Source: Acetomicrobium sp. UBA5826 (GTDB lineage Bacteria; Synergistota; Synergistia; Synergistales; Acetomicrobiaceae). From it: DNA of 64,000 nucleotides. Positions within the stretch are counted from its first letter, which is position 1; each line of letters starts with the position of its first letter. Location: positions 62,001 to 126,000 of the forward strand of contig NZ_DJHF01000020.1 of NCBI RefSeq assembly GCF_002433005.1. The letters run 5' to 3'. Under the pieces are notes generated by a model. It was not told where the DNA came from. It saw only the letters and a program-made list of their open reading frames with translations, and did not search any database. Of this stretch, positions 44,390 through 54,519 are shown piece by piece. The position numbers and the translations under genes were made by a program.

Positions 44390-45860
44390 CGAGTTTTTGA
44401 AGTTATCGGCTTTAGAGCTTGTGGAAGGTTACAAAAAAGGTGATTTCACGGTTTCAGATGTAATAGAGACGGCCCTGGAACACATAGAGGTTAACGAAAG
44501 AAATTTGAACGCCCTTATAACGCCTCTCTACGAAGAGGCCCGTTCCAGATCGTGGATGTTGGATGCTGCTTTAGCGAGGGGCGAAGAGTTGGGGTCCCTT
44601 TTCGGAGTCCCCGTTGTAGTGAAGGATAACATTACAGTCGATGGAGTAAGGACTACCTGTGGAAGCAGGATGCTGGAAAATTGGATTTCTCCCTACAGTG
44701 CACATGTAGTTGAGTGCTTAGAGCGCGCCGGAGCGGTGATAATTGGCAAAGCCAACATGGATGAATTTGCTATGGGAAGCTCGACGGAGTTTTCTGCCTT
44801 TGGCCCGGCCTTGAACCCATGGGATTTGTCCAGAGTGCCTGGGGGAAGCTCGGGAGGTAGCGCTGCATCCGTTGTTGCAGGTTATGCTCCCATTGCTTTG
44901 GGAAGTGACACCGGTGGCTCCATTAGGCAACCTGCTGCCTTTTGTGGGGTGTACGGATTAAAGCCGACATACGGCCTAGTCAGCAGGTTCGGCTTAATTG
45001 CCTTTGCTTCTTCGTTGGATCAAATTGGCCCTTTTGCCAGAAGTTTGAAGGATGTAGCGGCAATTTTACAGGTCATATCTGAACCTGACGCCAGAGATGC
45101 TACATGTGCCAGAAAAGAAAGGCCGAATTACGCTGAATTTTTAAACGTAACTTCCCTTGAAGGTTTTAAGGTTGGATATTTGGCGGGTTATGAATCCCTA
45201 GAAATTGATGATGAGATAAAAAGAGCAATTTCCCAAACCATAGAAATATGCAAGGAGGCTGGTGCTGAAATAGTGGAGGTCGATTTGCCGATATCGACAC
45301 GATACGGCCTTCCTTGTTACTACACTATAGCGCCAGCCGAAGCAAGCTCCAATTTGGCCCGTTTCGACGGAGTGCAATACGGTTTTTCCGTGGCTGCCGA
45401 TGATTTGAAGGAACTGTACCTCAAAAGCCGCGGCTCAGGTTTCGGCCCCGAAGTGAAAAGGAGAATACTGATCGGGACTTTCGTCCTAGGTTCCAGCAGA
45501 TACGATGCCTATTACTTGCAGGCACAGAAGGTGAGACAGCTCATAATCAGAGAATTCAATGCAGCCTTTTCAAAAGCCGATGTCTTGCTAACTCCTGCAA
45601 CGCCGACGTTGCCCTTTAAACGGGGCGAGAAGCTGACTGACCCCGTCAAAGCCTACATGGCAGACCTTTTTACTATACCCGTTAATTTGGCGGGCTTGCC
45701 AGCTTTGTCGATGAGAGCATCGATGAGCCAGTCCGGGCTACCCGTGGGCGTTCAATTGATAGGAAAGAAGTTTGGAGAAGGCGATATCTTAAAAGCGGCT
45801 TCGGTTATTGAACAGGTCGTAGGACCGGCTGCAACTGCTTTAGGGGGCGATCGAAAGTGA
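44379..45860 (+). CDS. gatA: Asp-tRNA(Asn)/Glu-tRNA(Gln) amidotransferase subunit A
   Basis: The amidase subunit of about 493 residues releases ammonia from glutamine. The amidase signature GGSSGGSAASVVAGY near residue 150 and the catalytic lysine region VVKDNITVDG near 78 with GSDTGGSIRQPAAFCG near 170 are intact. Start ATG 44379 overlaps gatC by 11 nt and follows GGAGGG. The presence of all three subunits means Gln-tRNA(Gln) and/or Asn-tRNA(Asn) is made by transamidation. Confidence 0.96.
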   Translation: MKNSEFLKLSALELVEGYKKGDFTVSDVIETALEHIEVNERNLNALITPLYEEARSRSWMLDAALARGEELGSLFGVPVVVKDNITVDGVRTTCGSRMLENWISPYSAHVVECLERAGAVIIGKANMDEFAMGSSTEFSAFGPALNPWDLSRVPGGSSGGSAASVVAGYAPIALGSDTGGSIRQPAAFCGVYGLKPTYGLVSRFGLIAFASSLDQIGPFARSLKDVAAILQVISEPDARDATCARKERPNYAEFLNVTSLEGFKVGYLAGYESLEIDDEIKRAISQTIEICKEAGAEIVEVDLPISTRYGLPCYYTIAPAEASSNLARFDGVQYGFSVAADDLKELYLKSRGSGFGPEVKRRILIGTFVLGSSRYDAYYLQAQKVRQLIIREFNAAFSKADVLLTPATPTLPFKRGEKLTDPVKAYMADLFTIPVNLAGLPALSMRASMSQSGLPVGVQLIGKKFGEGDILKAASVIEQVVGPAATALGGDRK

Positions 45861-47314
45861 ATGAATTTATTCCTGTAATAGGACTGGAAATTCATGTTCA
45901 ATTATCGACGAAATCCAAGATGTTTTGCTCTTGTTCGACTGATTATATTGGCGCCAGGCCAAACAGCCATGTATGCCCTATATGCCTGGGTTTGCCGGGA
46001 TCTCTTCCGGTCATTAACGAAAGGGCCATAATGTATGCAGTCAGGATGGCCTTGGCTATGCGGTGCAAGGTCAATACCCATACGGTGTTCCATAGAAAAC
46101 ATTATTTTTATCCCGATCTTCCCAAGGCCTACCAGATAAGCCAATACGATTTGCCCCTTGCCGTTGACGGTCATCTTGAGGTGAATGATGACGAAAAGGC
46201 GCACAAGATCAGAATACAAAGACTTCATTTGGAAGAAGATGCCGGAAAACTTGTCCATGCTGCTATCGGCGGAAGGTTGATGGGTGCTGATTATTCTCTT
46301 GTAGATTATAACCGGTCGGGAGTTCCTTTGATGGAAATAGTCACCCAACCTGACATAACATCCCCAAAGCAGGCAAGGGAGTTCGTGTCTAGATTGCGCC
46401 AATTGGTCAGATATCTCGGGGTTTCCGACGGCGACATGGAGTCGGGATCGTTGAGAGTTGACGCAAACATTTCGATAATGGAACCGGGCGGCAAATGGGG
46501 TGAAAAGGTAGAAGTAAAAAATATGAACTCCCTAAAAGCTTTAGAGAGAGCCCTGGAGTACGAATACGAAAGGCAGAAAGAAGTTAAAAGCAAAGGGGAG
46601 ACGATAGTTCGCGAGACCAGGCATTGGGATGACGATTCGGGTAAGACCGTTTCAAGCCGCAGCAAGGAAGAAGCCGAGGATTACAGATATTTTCCCGACC
46701 CCGATCTTCCTTCCCTTGTCGTGGATGAGAGAACCATAGTTCAGTTGTGCAAGGAACTGCCCGAACTTCCGTGGGAAATAAGGGACAGATTTATCAGCGA
46801 TTACGGTTTATCCCTCGAAGAGGCGGAGGTACTTACGGAGCGGCGCGATGTGGCTCTTCTCATGGATGATCTAGTCAAAGGAGGATCTCCCGTTAAAGTG
46901 GCGTCAAACTGGATAAGGACTGAAATAATGAGGGTATTGAACGAAAGGGCAATTTCCGCAGAGGAGATTACGATACCGTCGGATGAGATGGCCCTTCTTT
47001 TGTCTCGAATCGATAGAGGGGATCTTTCGACGACAGCTGCGAAAGAGGTTTTCGCCATGATGTTGGAAAAATCATTAAATGTCGATGACGCCATTAAAGC
47101 TTTAGGTTTAAGCACAGGCAAATTAACTGGCTCCGATTTGGAAGCAATTGTCGTCAAAGTCCTATCAGAAAACGCTGAGGTTGTAGAAGAGATTAAAGCT
47201 GGCAATGATAAAAAAGGTAAAAAAGTTAAATTTTTACAGGGCATTGTCATGAGAGAAACGAAAGGACAGGCAGATCCGAAAGAGGTGCAATCGCTCATCA
47301 TGAGCAAGATTTAA
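45857..47314 (+). CDS. gatB: Asp-tRNA(Asn)/Glu-tRNA(Gln) amidotransferase subunit B
   Basis: This 485-residue kinase-like subunit activates the misacylated tRNA. VIGLEIHVQLSTKSKMFCSC opens the protein and the zinc cysteines FCSCS and CPICLG appear near residues 25-45. LHLEEDAGKLVH is near 125 and a YqeY-like helical tail closes it. GTG start overlaps the gatA stop (GTGA). Confidence 0.96.
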   Translation: MNEFIPVIGLEIHVQLSTKSKMFCSCSTDYIGARPNSHVCPICLGLPGSLPVINERAIMYAVRMALAMRCKVNTHTVFHRKHYFYPDLPKAYQISQYDLPLAVDGHLEVNDDEKAHKIRIQRLHLEEDAGKLVHAAIGGRLMGADYSLVDYNRSGVPLMEIVTQPDITSPKQAREFVSRLRQLVRYLGVSDGDMESGSLRVDANISIMEPGGKWGEKVEVKNMNSLKALERALEYEYERQKEVKSKGETIVRETRHWDDDSGKTVSSRSKEEAEDYRYFPDPDLPSLVVDERTIVQLCKELPELPWEIRDRFISDYGLSLEEAEVLTERRDVALLMDDLVKGGSPVKVASNWIRTEIMRVLNERAISAEEITIPSDEMALLLSRIDRGDLSTTAAKEVFAMMLEKSLNVDDAIKALGLSTGKLTGSDLEAIVVKVLSENAEVVEEIKAGNDKKGKKVKFLQGIVMRETKGQADPKEVQSLIMSKI

Positions 47315-47331
47315 ATTAGGGGGGTAGGACG

Positions 47332-49416
47332 ATGGGAGCGCACAAACCTGAAGATACGAGAACGATTGCGGTAGCAGCTCACGGAGGTGCAGGAAAGACA
47401 TCGCTGGTTGAGGCAATGTTGTTCGATACGGAAGTTATTGGACGTTTGGGCAAAGTAGAGGTTGGCAATACCGTCAGCGATTATGACGCCGAAGAACAGA
47501 AGAGACAGATTTCTATCAATACATCCGTCGCAACCTTCGACTATAATGGCAAAAGGATGTTTGTTCTTGATACCCCTGGTTATGCCGATTTCATTGGAGA
47601 TCTGCGTTCGGGAATGCGAGTGGCTGACTCGGCGGTTATAGTAGTAAGCGGAGTCGATGGCGTGGAAGTTCAAACTGAAAAGGCCTTCGATTTTGCCGAG
47701 GATTTTTCCATACCCGTACTGTTTTTTATAAATAAAGTGGAAAGGGAAAATGCTGATTTTTACAGGACATTGAAAGAAATTCAGGAGGTTTTGACGGATA
47801 AAGCACTTCCGTTGTTTTTACCCATCGGTCAGGAAACAAATTTTAAAGGCTTAGTAAATGTGCTGACCGGAAAGGCCTTTATATATAAAGGTGATGGAAG
47901 TCGAGAGTATGAGGAGACTGATTGTCCCTCCGAACTCGAGGAAGGACTTTCCTCTGCCCGTGAAGCCTTGGTGGAGAGGGTAGTCGAAGTTGACGATGAG
48001 CTGATGATGCGTTACCTCGACGGAGAAGAACTGGAAGAACAAGAGTTGGTAGAGGCATTGAAAAAGGCGGTGTTAAATAGGATAGTGATGCCCGTATTGC
48101 CCGGTTCGGCTCTTGCGAATATCGGAATATTCCAGCTTTTAGATACCATAATCGATATTCTGCCCTCCCCAGTAGATATGTTTCCCAGAAAGGCGATAGA
48201 TGCAGAGGGCAATGAAGTAGAAGTGAAGCCCGATCCCAATGAGAAATTCAGCTCTCTCTGTTTTAAAGTCATGGTCGATCCCTATGTGGGAAAGCTATCA
48301 TTCGTTAGAGTATTTTCTGGGACCTTGACTTCGGATCAATCTGTATTCATTGTAAATAAAAAGGTCGAGGAAAGGATAAGCTCTTTGAGATTCATGAGGG
48401 GCAAGGAAGGGAAGGACGTTAAGGAAGTGACAGTGGGAGACATTGTGGCTATCCCCAAGTTGCAAAACGCCGGTGTCGGGGATACTGTTGCAGTCAAGGG
48501 AGTCGATTTTACGTTTCCCGCGATCCAATTTCCGAACCCAGTTTATAGCCTGGCAGTCGTTCCTAAAAGCAGGGCTGACGAAGATAAGCTGTCTAACGCT
48601 ATTCATCGCATGCTCGAAGAGGATTCCACGTTGCGCTATGAGAAAAACGTTGAAACCGGAGACCACCTCCTTTCAGGCATGGGAGATTTACATCTGGACG
48701 TAGTCCTGTCGCGCATTAAAGAAAGATATGGCGTGGAACTCGAAACTCGTTTACCCAAAGTTCCATACAGAGAGACCATCAAAAAGCCCTCTAAAGCGCA
48801 AGGCAAATACAAGAAGCAAACCGGTGGCCGAGGGCAATACGGGGACGTGTGGCTTGAGTTGCAGCCTACAGAGCGGGGCAGCGGTGTAGAGTTTGAGGAT
48901 CGCATTGTCGGTGGGGTCGTTCCTAAGCAATACATTCCTGCCGTCGAAAAAGGACTAAGGGAAGCAGCTCAAAAGGGTGTCCTTGCCGGTTATCCTTCCA
49001 TAGATTTTAAGGCCGTTCTTTACGACGGCTCTTACCATGAAGTCGATTCTTCAGAAATGGCCTTTAAAATAGCAGCTTCAATGGCATTCAAGAAGTGTTT
49101 TATGGAAGGCTCTCCCGTCTTGCTTGAACCGATCATGAACGTAGAAGTGGTAGTGCCCGAGGAGTATCTTGGCGATGTCATGGGCGATTTGAACTCTAGA
49201 AGAGGGAGAATTATGGGTATCGAGAGCAGAGGGAGATTCCAGGTGGTTAAGGCCCAAGTGCCTCTCGCGGAAATGTTCAGGTATGCCATCGTCCTTCGTT
49301 CCATGACTTCGGGCCGAGGCAGTTTCTCCATGGAATATTCTCACTACGAAGAAGTCCCTCAAGATCTGGCTAAAAAGATAATAGCTCAGGCTCAAACCGA
49401 GGCGGTAGAAGAGTAA
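47332..49416 (+). CDS. EF-G-like translational GTPase (FusA2-type paralogue)
   Basis: The 694-residue protein has the five-domain EF-G layout but belongs to the EF-G-like clade, not canonical EF-G. The P-loop is AHGGAGKTS, the G3 motif is DTPGYADF with Tyr where EF-G and EF-Tu have the catalytic His, and G4 reads NKVE instead of NKxD. Domain IV (GGRGQYGDVWLELQP) and domain V (EYLGDVMGDLNSRRGRIMG) are intact. A role in ribosome recycling or stress has been proposed for some paralogues. TTAGGGGGGTAGGACG is the ribosome site; it ends the long operon. Confidence 0.88.
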   Translation: MGAHKPEDTRTIAVAAHGGAGKTSLVEAMLFDTEVIGRLGKVEVGNTVSDYDAEEQKRQISINTSVATFDYNGKRMFVLDTPGYADFIGDLRSGMRVADSAVIVVSGVDGVEVQTEKAFDFAEDFSIPVLFFINKVERENADFYRTLKEIQEVLTDKALPLFLPIGQETNFKGLVNVLTGKAFIYKGDGSREYEETDCPSELEEGLSSAREALVERVVEVDDELMMRYLDGEELEEQELVEALKKAVLNRIVMPVLPGSALANIGIFQLLDTIIDILPSPVDMFPRKAIDAEGNEVEVKPDPNEKFSSLCFKVMVDPYVGKLSFVRVFSGTLTSDQSVFIVNKKVEERISSLRFMRGKEGKDVKEVTVGDIVAIPKLQNAGVGDTVAVKGVDFTFPAIQFPNPVYSLAVVPKSRADEDKLSNAIHRMLEEDSTLRYEKNVETGDHLLSGMGDLHLDVVLSRIKERYGVELETRLPKVPYRETIKKPSKAQGKYKKQTGGRGQYGDVWLELQPTERGSGVEFEDRIVGGVVPKQYIPAVEKGLREAAQKGVLAGYPSIDFKAVLYDGSYHEVDSSEMAFKIAASMAFKKCFMEGSPVLLEPIMNVEVVVPEEYLGDVMGDLNSRRGRIMGIESRGRFQVVKAQVPLAEMFRYAIVLRSMTSGRGSFSMEYSHYEEVPQDLAKKIIAQAQTEAVEE

Positions 49417-49443
49417 ATATACTTCGTATCCCTAGCTCGAATA

Positions 49444-49481
49444 TAATAATTAAGCGGGAGGATTCTCCCGCTTAATTATTA
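49444..49481. terminator. Strong bidirectional terminator
   Basis: A 17-bp perfect stem (49444-49460 with 49465-49481, core AAGCGGGAG/CTCCCGCTT) with a GATT tetraloop separates the convergent EF-G-like and transhydrogenase operons. AT-rich stem bases give U-rich ends on both strands. Confidence 0.9.
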
Positions 49482-49498
49482 GCCTTTTCTGACGTTTT

Positions 49499-52400
49499 TC
49501 AGATTTCTATGAGTGCTTTGATTAACGAAGACAGGGTTTTGCTCTTTTTCTGAGGTATTACGGTTATTTCTTGTTTCAAGATCTCTCCCGATACGTTTAT
49601 TACCTTTCCCCGCCTTTCGTACCAACCCGCAATTGGCATTACCAAATCTGCTTTAATATCCTCGAATGATCTTGATGTCAAGAGGGCGCATTTGGCACGA
49701 TTGTCCGCATTGACCCCTTGTAGGACTTCAACGGTGGCTTGATCGGGTTCGACCAACACCAGTTTCGTAACCTGGCCCTCCTTGATCATGCTCAGATTAT
49801 CGATTGTCGGAGTTAAAATATCTCCAAGTACGCGTAAAGCTCCCTCGGTATTAGCTCCCCGATAAAGAGGTATGTAGGAGCATTTGCCCAGGGTCGAACA
49901 TAATTTTACGAACGCCTTGGCCGAAGAGGCATTTGAGGTGACTTTTGGTCCCGCCAAGAAAATGGGATGTCTGGCCGATTTTAGTGTATTTATTGCCCTG
50001 ACAAGCGTTGTCTCCTTTATCCCCGAGAGCTCCGATGTCTTTTTGATCAGCCTTTCATCCGTGAAAGATTCGAGTATAGGATATATTTCCGCTACATCGG
50101 TCTTCAGTAAAATTGTGGTACCCCTGTCGAGCAATCCAGGATCGCTTCCCAAGTAAATGACCTTTAAGCCATCTTCTCTTACATTTTTCCGTAACATCGT
50201 GGTGATCAAAGGTACTTCCTGATCCATGTTTTCGTCAATAACGAAGACGACATCGGATTCGTAGATTTGTCCCAGCGTACATCTCTTCAAGTTTGCCTCC
50301 TTGGCAAGGGATGTGAAAGCTTTAAAGTCATCGGCTTCCAAAATTGAGACTGCGATATTTTGCCCTTTACGGTTTAAAAACTCTTTTATGGACTCATATT
50401 CTTCGTTGCTCAGCGAGTTCCCTAAAAATAGCGAGACAACTCCTTCGGAACGAAGGAAGTCGACGAGTTCAAGCAAAGTTTCCTTGATATCTTTATTTAT
50501 TTCCGGCCTTTGTCTTTTTAAATGGAAGGTTCGCGCCTTGAAACAACACAGCCCGAGAGTGGGCGAAGTTGGGGACCCCAACTCTGTAGTAACCCGCACT
50601 ACGTTACGTTTTCCCTTGTCGGCATTTACATATATCTCGCACCCGAGAGAGCATTCACCGCAGGTAGTCTTTGTGGCCGTCGGGATTTCACTGTGAGGCC
50701 AACGCTCCTTTCGTTTCTCGGTAAGAGCGCCGACGGGGCATAGCTGCACGCAAAGGCCGCACCCCGTGCATTCAGATTCGTCCAAGGGCTTCATGTATGC
50801 ATCGTGTATTGTCGAGACAAATCCTCTGCTTACAAAATCAATGGCATGTAGTCCGACGATCTCATCGCAGGTCCTGACGCATCTTCCACAAAGTATACAT
50901 TTATCCATGTTTCTGTCGAAGTATTTCAATTTTTCCTCAAGGCGCTTTATCCTTTCTCCGCTAAGCCGTGTAGGCGAAGCCTCGTATTCGATCGAATAAG
51001 AGCGCAATTTGCATTCGAAGACGTCGGGACATCCGCACTCCATGCATCGGCTGGCATCTATTTTTACCTGCTCTTCCGTGAGCCCCCTGTTGAATTCTTC
51101 GAAGGGTTTTTCAAGTCTTTCCTCTGCCGGGAAGATTTTAGGCATTTCCCTGGGTTGTTTTTTCTTGTCCCTGAAATCTTCGGGCCCTAGGTTTTCTCTC
51201 GTGACGTCGCATTCAAAGGGGCGCTTGGGATATCCGCGGGTAATAAAATGATGTATAGATTCAGCAGCAAAATGGCCTTCCCCTATAGCCGCAATTGCTA
51301 TATCGGGTCCGGTCCTCAAATCTCCGCATAGAAATACCTTTTCGAGAGGGGTAGCGTAGTTGTCATCGCCTAAAATCTTTCGGCCGTCGTGGATTTCAGG
51401 CGGCAGAAAGTCGAGTACGGCCCTTTGTCCTATTGCAGCTATCACGGTATCTACAGTCAAGGTAAATGTTTCTCCCGTAGGAATGGGCCTTCTTCTTCCC
51501 GATTCGTCGGGCTCGCCAAGGACCATCTTTTCGCACACAAGTTCACGGACCGATTCGTCACCTGATATTTCCTTGGGTGCTGCAAGGAAAATAAAGTTTA
51601 CCCCTTCTTCCATTGCCTCTTCGATTTCAGCGTCCTCCGCCGGCATTTCCTGTCTTGTGCGTCTGTAAACTACTGTAACTTCTTCAGCCCCAAGCCTTTT
51701 GGCGCATCGACAGGCGTCCATTGCGGTATTTCCACCCCCGATGACAGCGACTTTCTTGCCTATCTCTACGGGAAGACGGTTATTCACCTGATACAGGAAA
51801 TTTATTCCGCCAAATACACCCTTTAGGTCCTCTCCCGGGACGCGTAAAGGTGTGCTTTGCCAGCAGCCAAAGGCGAGCAATATGGCATCAAATTCCCTGC
51901 GTAATTGCTCTAAAGTTATATCTCTTCCAAGGGCAGTGTCCGTCTGGACCTTTATGCCCCACGACAGCAACCAGTCTATTTCTTTCTGCATGATGTCTCT
52001 AGGCAGCCTGTACTCTGGGATCCCGTATCGCATCATGCCTCCCAGATGCGATTCTTTCTCGAAAATAGTTACGGCATAACCTTTTTTTCTGAGAAAAAAG
52101 GCAGCCGATAATCCAGCGGGGCCTCCCCCTACAATAGCTACGTTGTGGCCGTTTTCCTGTATTTCGTCTATGTGGCCCAGCATGCCGTTTTCGATGGCCC
52201 AGTCTCCTACGAAGCGCTTGATCTCTCTTATGGAAACAGGTTCTTCGTCGACGAAATTGCGTCTGCACTTTTCCTGGCAGGGTGCAGGACAAATTCGTCC
52301 TATGGAAGCAGGAAGGGTTACGTTTTCGTGGAGCAAGTCCAAGGCTTCTTTGTAAAAGCCGGAGGCAGCTAAGTTTACGTAACCTTGAACATCACCTCTG

Positions 52401-52732
52401 GCAGGGCAGACAAGAGTACAGGGCGGTCTGCAATCTCCAACGTGATCCGATAACAAAAGCTCCAGAGCTGTCCTCCTTGCCGCGACAGTTCTTTCCGTAT
52501 TGGTGTATATCTCCATGCCCTGGGATATCTTATTGGAGCAGGCTCGCACCAAAGCCTTGGCCCCCTTCACTTCCACCAGGCAAACAGAACATCCTCCGTG
52601 TGTCGAAAGATGCGGATCGTAACACAGAAAAGGTATGTCCACACCACAATCCTTGCACAGATCTAATATCGTTTGTCCCGGGTAACCGTAGACTTCACGA
52701 CCGTTTAGCAATACTCTAATGTTTCGCTCCAT
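49499..52732 (-). CDS. stnC: StnC-like NuoG/GltD fusion subunit of transhydrogenase
   Basis: A 1077-residue multi-cluster flavoprotein. In order: [2Fe-2S] domain (Cys37, 48, 51, 65), NuoG-type His-Cys3 site (His97, Cys101, 105, 109), then a GltD-like domain with CPAPCQEKC, the FAD motif GGGPAGLSAA (from residue 202) and the NADPH motif GGGNTAMDACRCAKRLG. Two [4Fe-4S] repeats (CILCGRCVRTC, CTGCGLCVQLCP) and a CGECSLGC site lead to a degenerate molybdopterin-like C-terminus of about 350 residues. No H-cluster motifs are seen. This NuoG+GltD layout is that of StnC of Sporomusa ovata. ATG 52732 is chosen for GAGGAGG 9 nt upstream. Confidence 0.75.
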   Translation of the reverse strand: MERNIRVLLNGREVYGYPGQTILDLCKDCGVDIPFLCYDPHLSTHGGCSVCLVEVKGAKALVRACSNKISQGMEIYTNTERTVAARRTALELLLSDHVGDCRPPCTLVCPARGDVQGYVNLAASGFYKEALDLLHENVTLPASIGRICPAPCQEKCRRNFVDEEPVSIREIKRFVGDWAIENGMLGHIDEIQENGHNVAIVGGGPAGLSAAFFLRKKGYAVTIFEKESHLGGMMRYGIPEYRLPRDIMQKEIDWLLSWGIKVQTDTALGRDITLEQLRREFDAILLAFGCWQSTPLRVPGEDLKGVFGGINFLYQVNNRLPVEIGKKVAVIGGGNTAMDACRCAKRLGAEEVTVVYRRTRQEMPAEDAEIEEAMEEGVNFIFLAAPKEISGDESVRELVCEKMVLGEPDESGRRRPIPTGETFTLTVDTVIAAIGQRAVLDFLPPEIHDGRKILGDDNYATPLEKVFLCGDLRTGPDIAIAAIGEGHFAAESIHHFITRGYPKRPFECDVTRENLGPEDFRDKKKQPREMPKIFPAEERLEKPFEEFNRGLTEEQVKIDASRCMECGCPDVFECKLRSYSIEYEASPTRLSGERIKRLEEKLKYFDRNMDKCILCGRCVRTCDEIVGLHAIDFVSRGFVSTIHDAYMKPLDESECTGCGLCVQLCPVGALTEKRKERWPHSEIPTATKTTCGECSLGCEIYVNADKGKRNVVRVTTELGSPTSPTLGLCCFKARTFHLKRQRPEINKDIKETLLELVDFLRSEGVVSLFLGNSLSNEEYESIKEFLNRKGQNIAVSILEADDFKAFTSLAKEANLKRCTLGQIYESDVVFVIDENMDQEVPLITTMLRKNVREDGLKVIYLGSDPGLLDRGTTILLKTDVAEIYPILESFTDERLIKKTSELSGIKETTLVRAINTLKSARHPIFLAGPKVTSNASSAKAFVKLCSTLGKCSYIPLYRGANTEGALRVLGDILTPTIDNLSMIKEGQVTKLVLVEPDQATVEVLQGVNADNRAKCALLTSRSFEDIKADLVMPIAGWYERRGKVINVSGEILKQEITVIPQKKSKTLSSLIKALIEI

Positions 52733-52746
52733 ACCTAAAAGCCTCC

Positions 52747-54519
52747 TCAATCAACAAATATAGCAGAGACAGGACAGGTCTGTTTGCATTGGCCGCATCT
52801 CACGCATTTGGCGTCGTCTATTTCGTGGGGTTCCTTAACTTTGCCGCTAATTGCGCCAACGGGACATATCCTGGCACATCTAGTACAACCTATGCATAGA
52901 TCGGTATTTATTGTGTAGCGAATGAGAGAAGGGCACACCTTTGCGGGACATTTCTTGTCCTTAACATGAGTTTCGTATTCCTCTCTGAAGTATTTTAGCG
53001 TAGTCAACACAGGGTTTGGGGCCGTCTGTCCAAGACCGCATAGGGAACCTTCCTTTACTTGTAATGCCAGTTCATAAAGCAGATCAAGATCCTCCATCTT
53101 TCCCTCTCCGTTGCTGATGCGTTCTAATATCTCTAGCATTCTTTTTGTACCTATTCTGCAAAAGGGACATTTTCCGCAGGATTCGCGTTGTGTGAAGTTC
53201 AGAAAAAACTTTGCCACATCGACGACGCAGCTTGTTTCGTCCAAAACAATCATGCCTCCGGAACCCATGATTGCTCCCGTTGCTGTTATGGATTCGTAAT
53301 CTACAGGTGTATCGAGGAGCCAGGAAGGTATACATCCTCCCGACGGCCCGCCCATTTGCACTGCTTTGATCTCTTTTCCGTCGGCGATTCCGCCGCCAAT
53401 ATCATATATTACTTCTCTGATGGGCATTCCCATTGGAATTTCGATGAGGCCTCCTTTGGCTACCTTGCCGGCGAGGGCAAATACCTTCGTTCCCTTGCTT
53501 TTTTCAGTACCAAAACGCGAGAATTCCGATGCTCCATGTCGTATTATCCACGGCACGTTTGCATAGGTTTCCACGTTGTTAATGTTGGTCGGCTTTCCCC
53601 AAACGCCGCTTTCGGCTGGAAAGGGAGGTCGGGGTCGCGGCATTCCCCGTTTTCCTTCTATTGAGGCTATCAGGGCTGTCTCTTCGCCGCAAACAAATGC
53701 CCCGGCCCCTTCTTTTATCTCTATATCGAAATTAAAGCCGCTGCCAAAAACGTTGTCTCCCAAAAAGCCTCTTTCGCGTGCCTGGTCAAGAGCTATGTTT
53801 AGCCTTTTTATGGCCAAAGGATATTCTGCTCGACAATAAATATAACCGTGAGAAGCACCGACGGCGTAAGCACATATAGCCATACCCTCTATGACGGCGT
53901 GGGGGTCACCCTCCAATACGGACCTGTCCATAAAGGCGCCCGGATCTCCTTCGTCGGCATTGCAAATCACATATTTGGGTTCTCCCTTGGCTTGTCGCGT
54001 AAATTTCCACTTAAGCCCCGTTGGGAATCCTGCGCCACCACGACCCCTAAGGCCTGATCTGTACACTTCATCTATGACTTCATCGGGAGACATTTCCTTC
54101 ACGGCCTTTGAAAACGCCTCGTAAGCCCCTCGGGAAATGGCCTCGTCTATTTTTTCCGGGTCAATTATCCCGCAGTTTCTGAGAACTATCCTGACCTGCT
54201 TTGCCATCCTATTGTTTTCCGGCGCCCGAGTTTCCTCATCGCTGTATATAATCTTTTCTTTTAGGACTGAAGTGGGTTGCAAGGAGGAGCCGACCAATTC
54301 CTTGGCTAATTCGGGTGTCATATATCCATAAATGGTTCTCTTGCCCTCGATTTCTACTTCAACTAAAGGTTCATATGAGCACAGGCCAATACATCCGACC
54401 TTTTTTAAAATAGTATTTTCGTCTCCGACAAGCACTTTGGAGAGTTCCTCGTAGACGGAGTCTGCCCCCGATGCCAAACCACAGCTTGCCATCCCAACGC
54501 GCACTATTGTATTAGCCAT
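52747..54519 (-). CDS. stnB: StnB/HydB-like NuoF-type flavoprotein subunit
   Basis: The subunit of 590 residues holds the NAD(H) and FMN site of the bifurcating core. A thioredoxin-like [2Fe-2S] domain (MASCGLASG, VGCIGLCSYEP) opens it. The NuoF core follows with GRGGAGFPTGLKWKF, CNADEGDPGAFMDR and the cluster motif SCGKCPFCRIG. Two C-terminal [4Fe-4S] motifs, CIGCTRCARICPVG and CVRCGQCKQTCPVS, end it, as in HydB/StnB and unlike NuoF of complex I. ATG 54519 overlaps the upstream gene by 8 nt and follows AGGTGAAG. Confidence 0.85.
   Translation of the reverse strand: MANTIVRVGMASCGLASGADSVYEELSKVLVGDENTILKKVGCIGLCSYEPLVEVEIEGKRTIYGYMTPELAKELVGSSLQPTSVLKEKIIYSDEETRAPENNRMAKQVRIVLRNCGIIDPEKIDEAISRGAYEAFSKAVKEMSPDEVIDEVYRSGLRGRGGAGFPTGLKWKFTRQAKGEPKYVICNADEGDPGAFMDRSVLEGDPHAVIEGMAICAYAVGASHGYIYCRAEYPLAIKRLNIALDQARERGFLGDNVFGSGFNFDIEIKEGAGAFVCGEETALIASIEGKRGMPRPRPPFPAESGVWGKPTNINNVETYANVPWIIRHGASEFSRFGTEKSKGTKVFALAGKVAKGGLIEIPMGMPIREVIYDIGGGIADGKEIKAVQMGGPSGGCIPSWLLDTPVDYESITATGAIMGSGGMIVLDETSCVVDVAKFFLNFTQRESCGKCPFCRIGTKRMLEILERISNGEGKMEDLDLLYELALQVKEGSLCGLGQTAPNPVLTTLKYFREEYETHVKDKKCPAKVCPSLIRYTINTDLCIGCTRCARICPVGAISGKVKEPHEIDDAKCVRCGQCKQTCPVSAIFVD

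Noticed and set aside
49499..52732. [FeFe]-hydrogenase catalytic subunit
   Set aside because: None of the H-cluster cysteine motifs is present; the C-terminus is molybdopterin-like and the middle is GltD-like.
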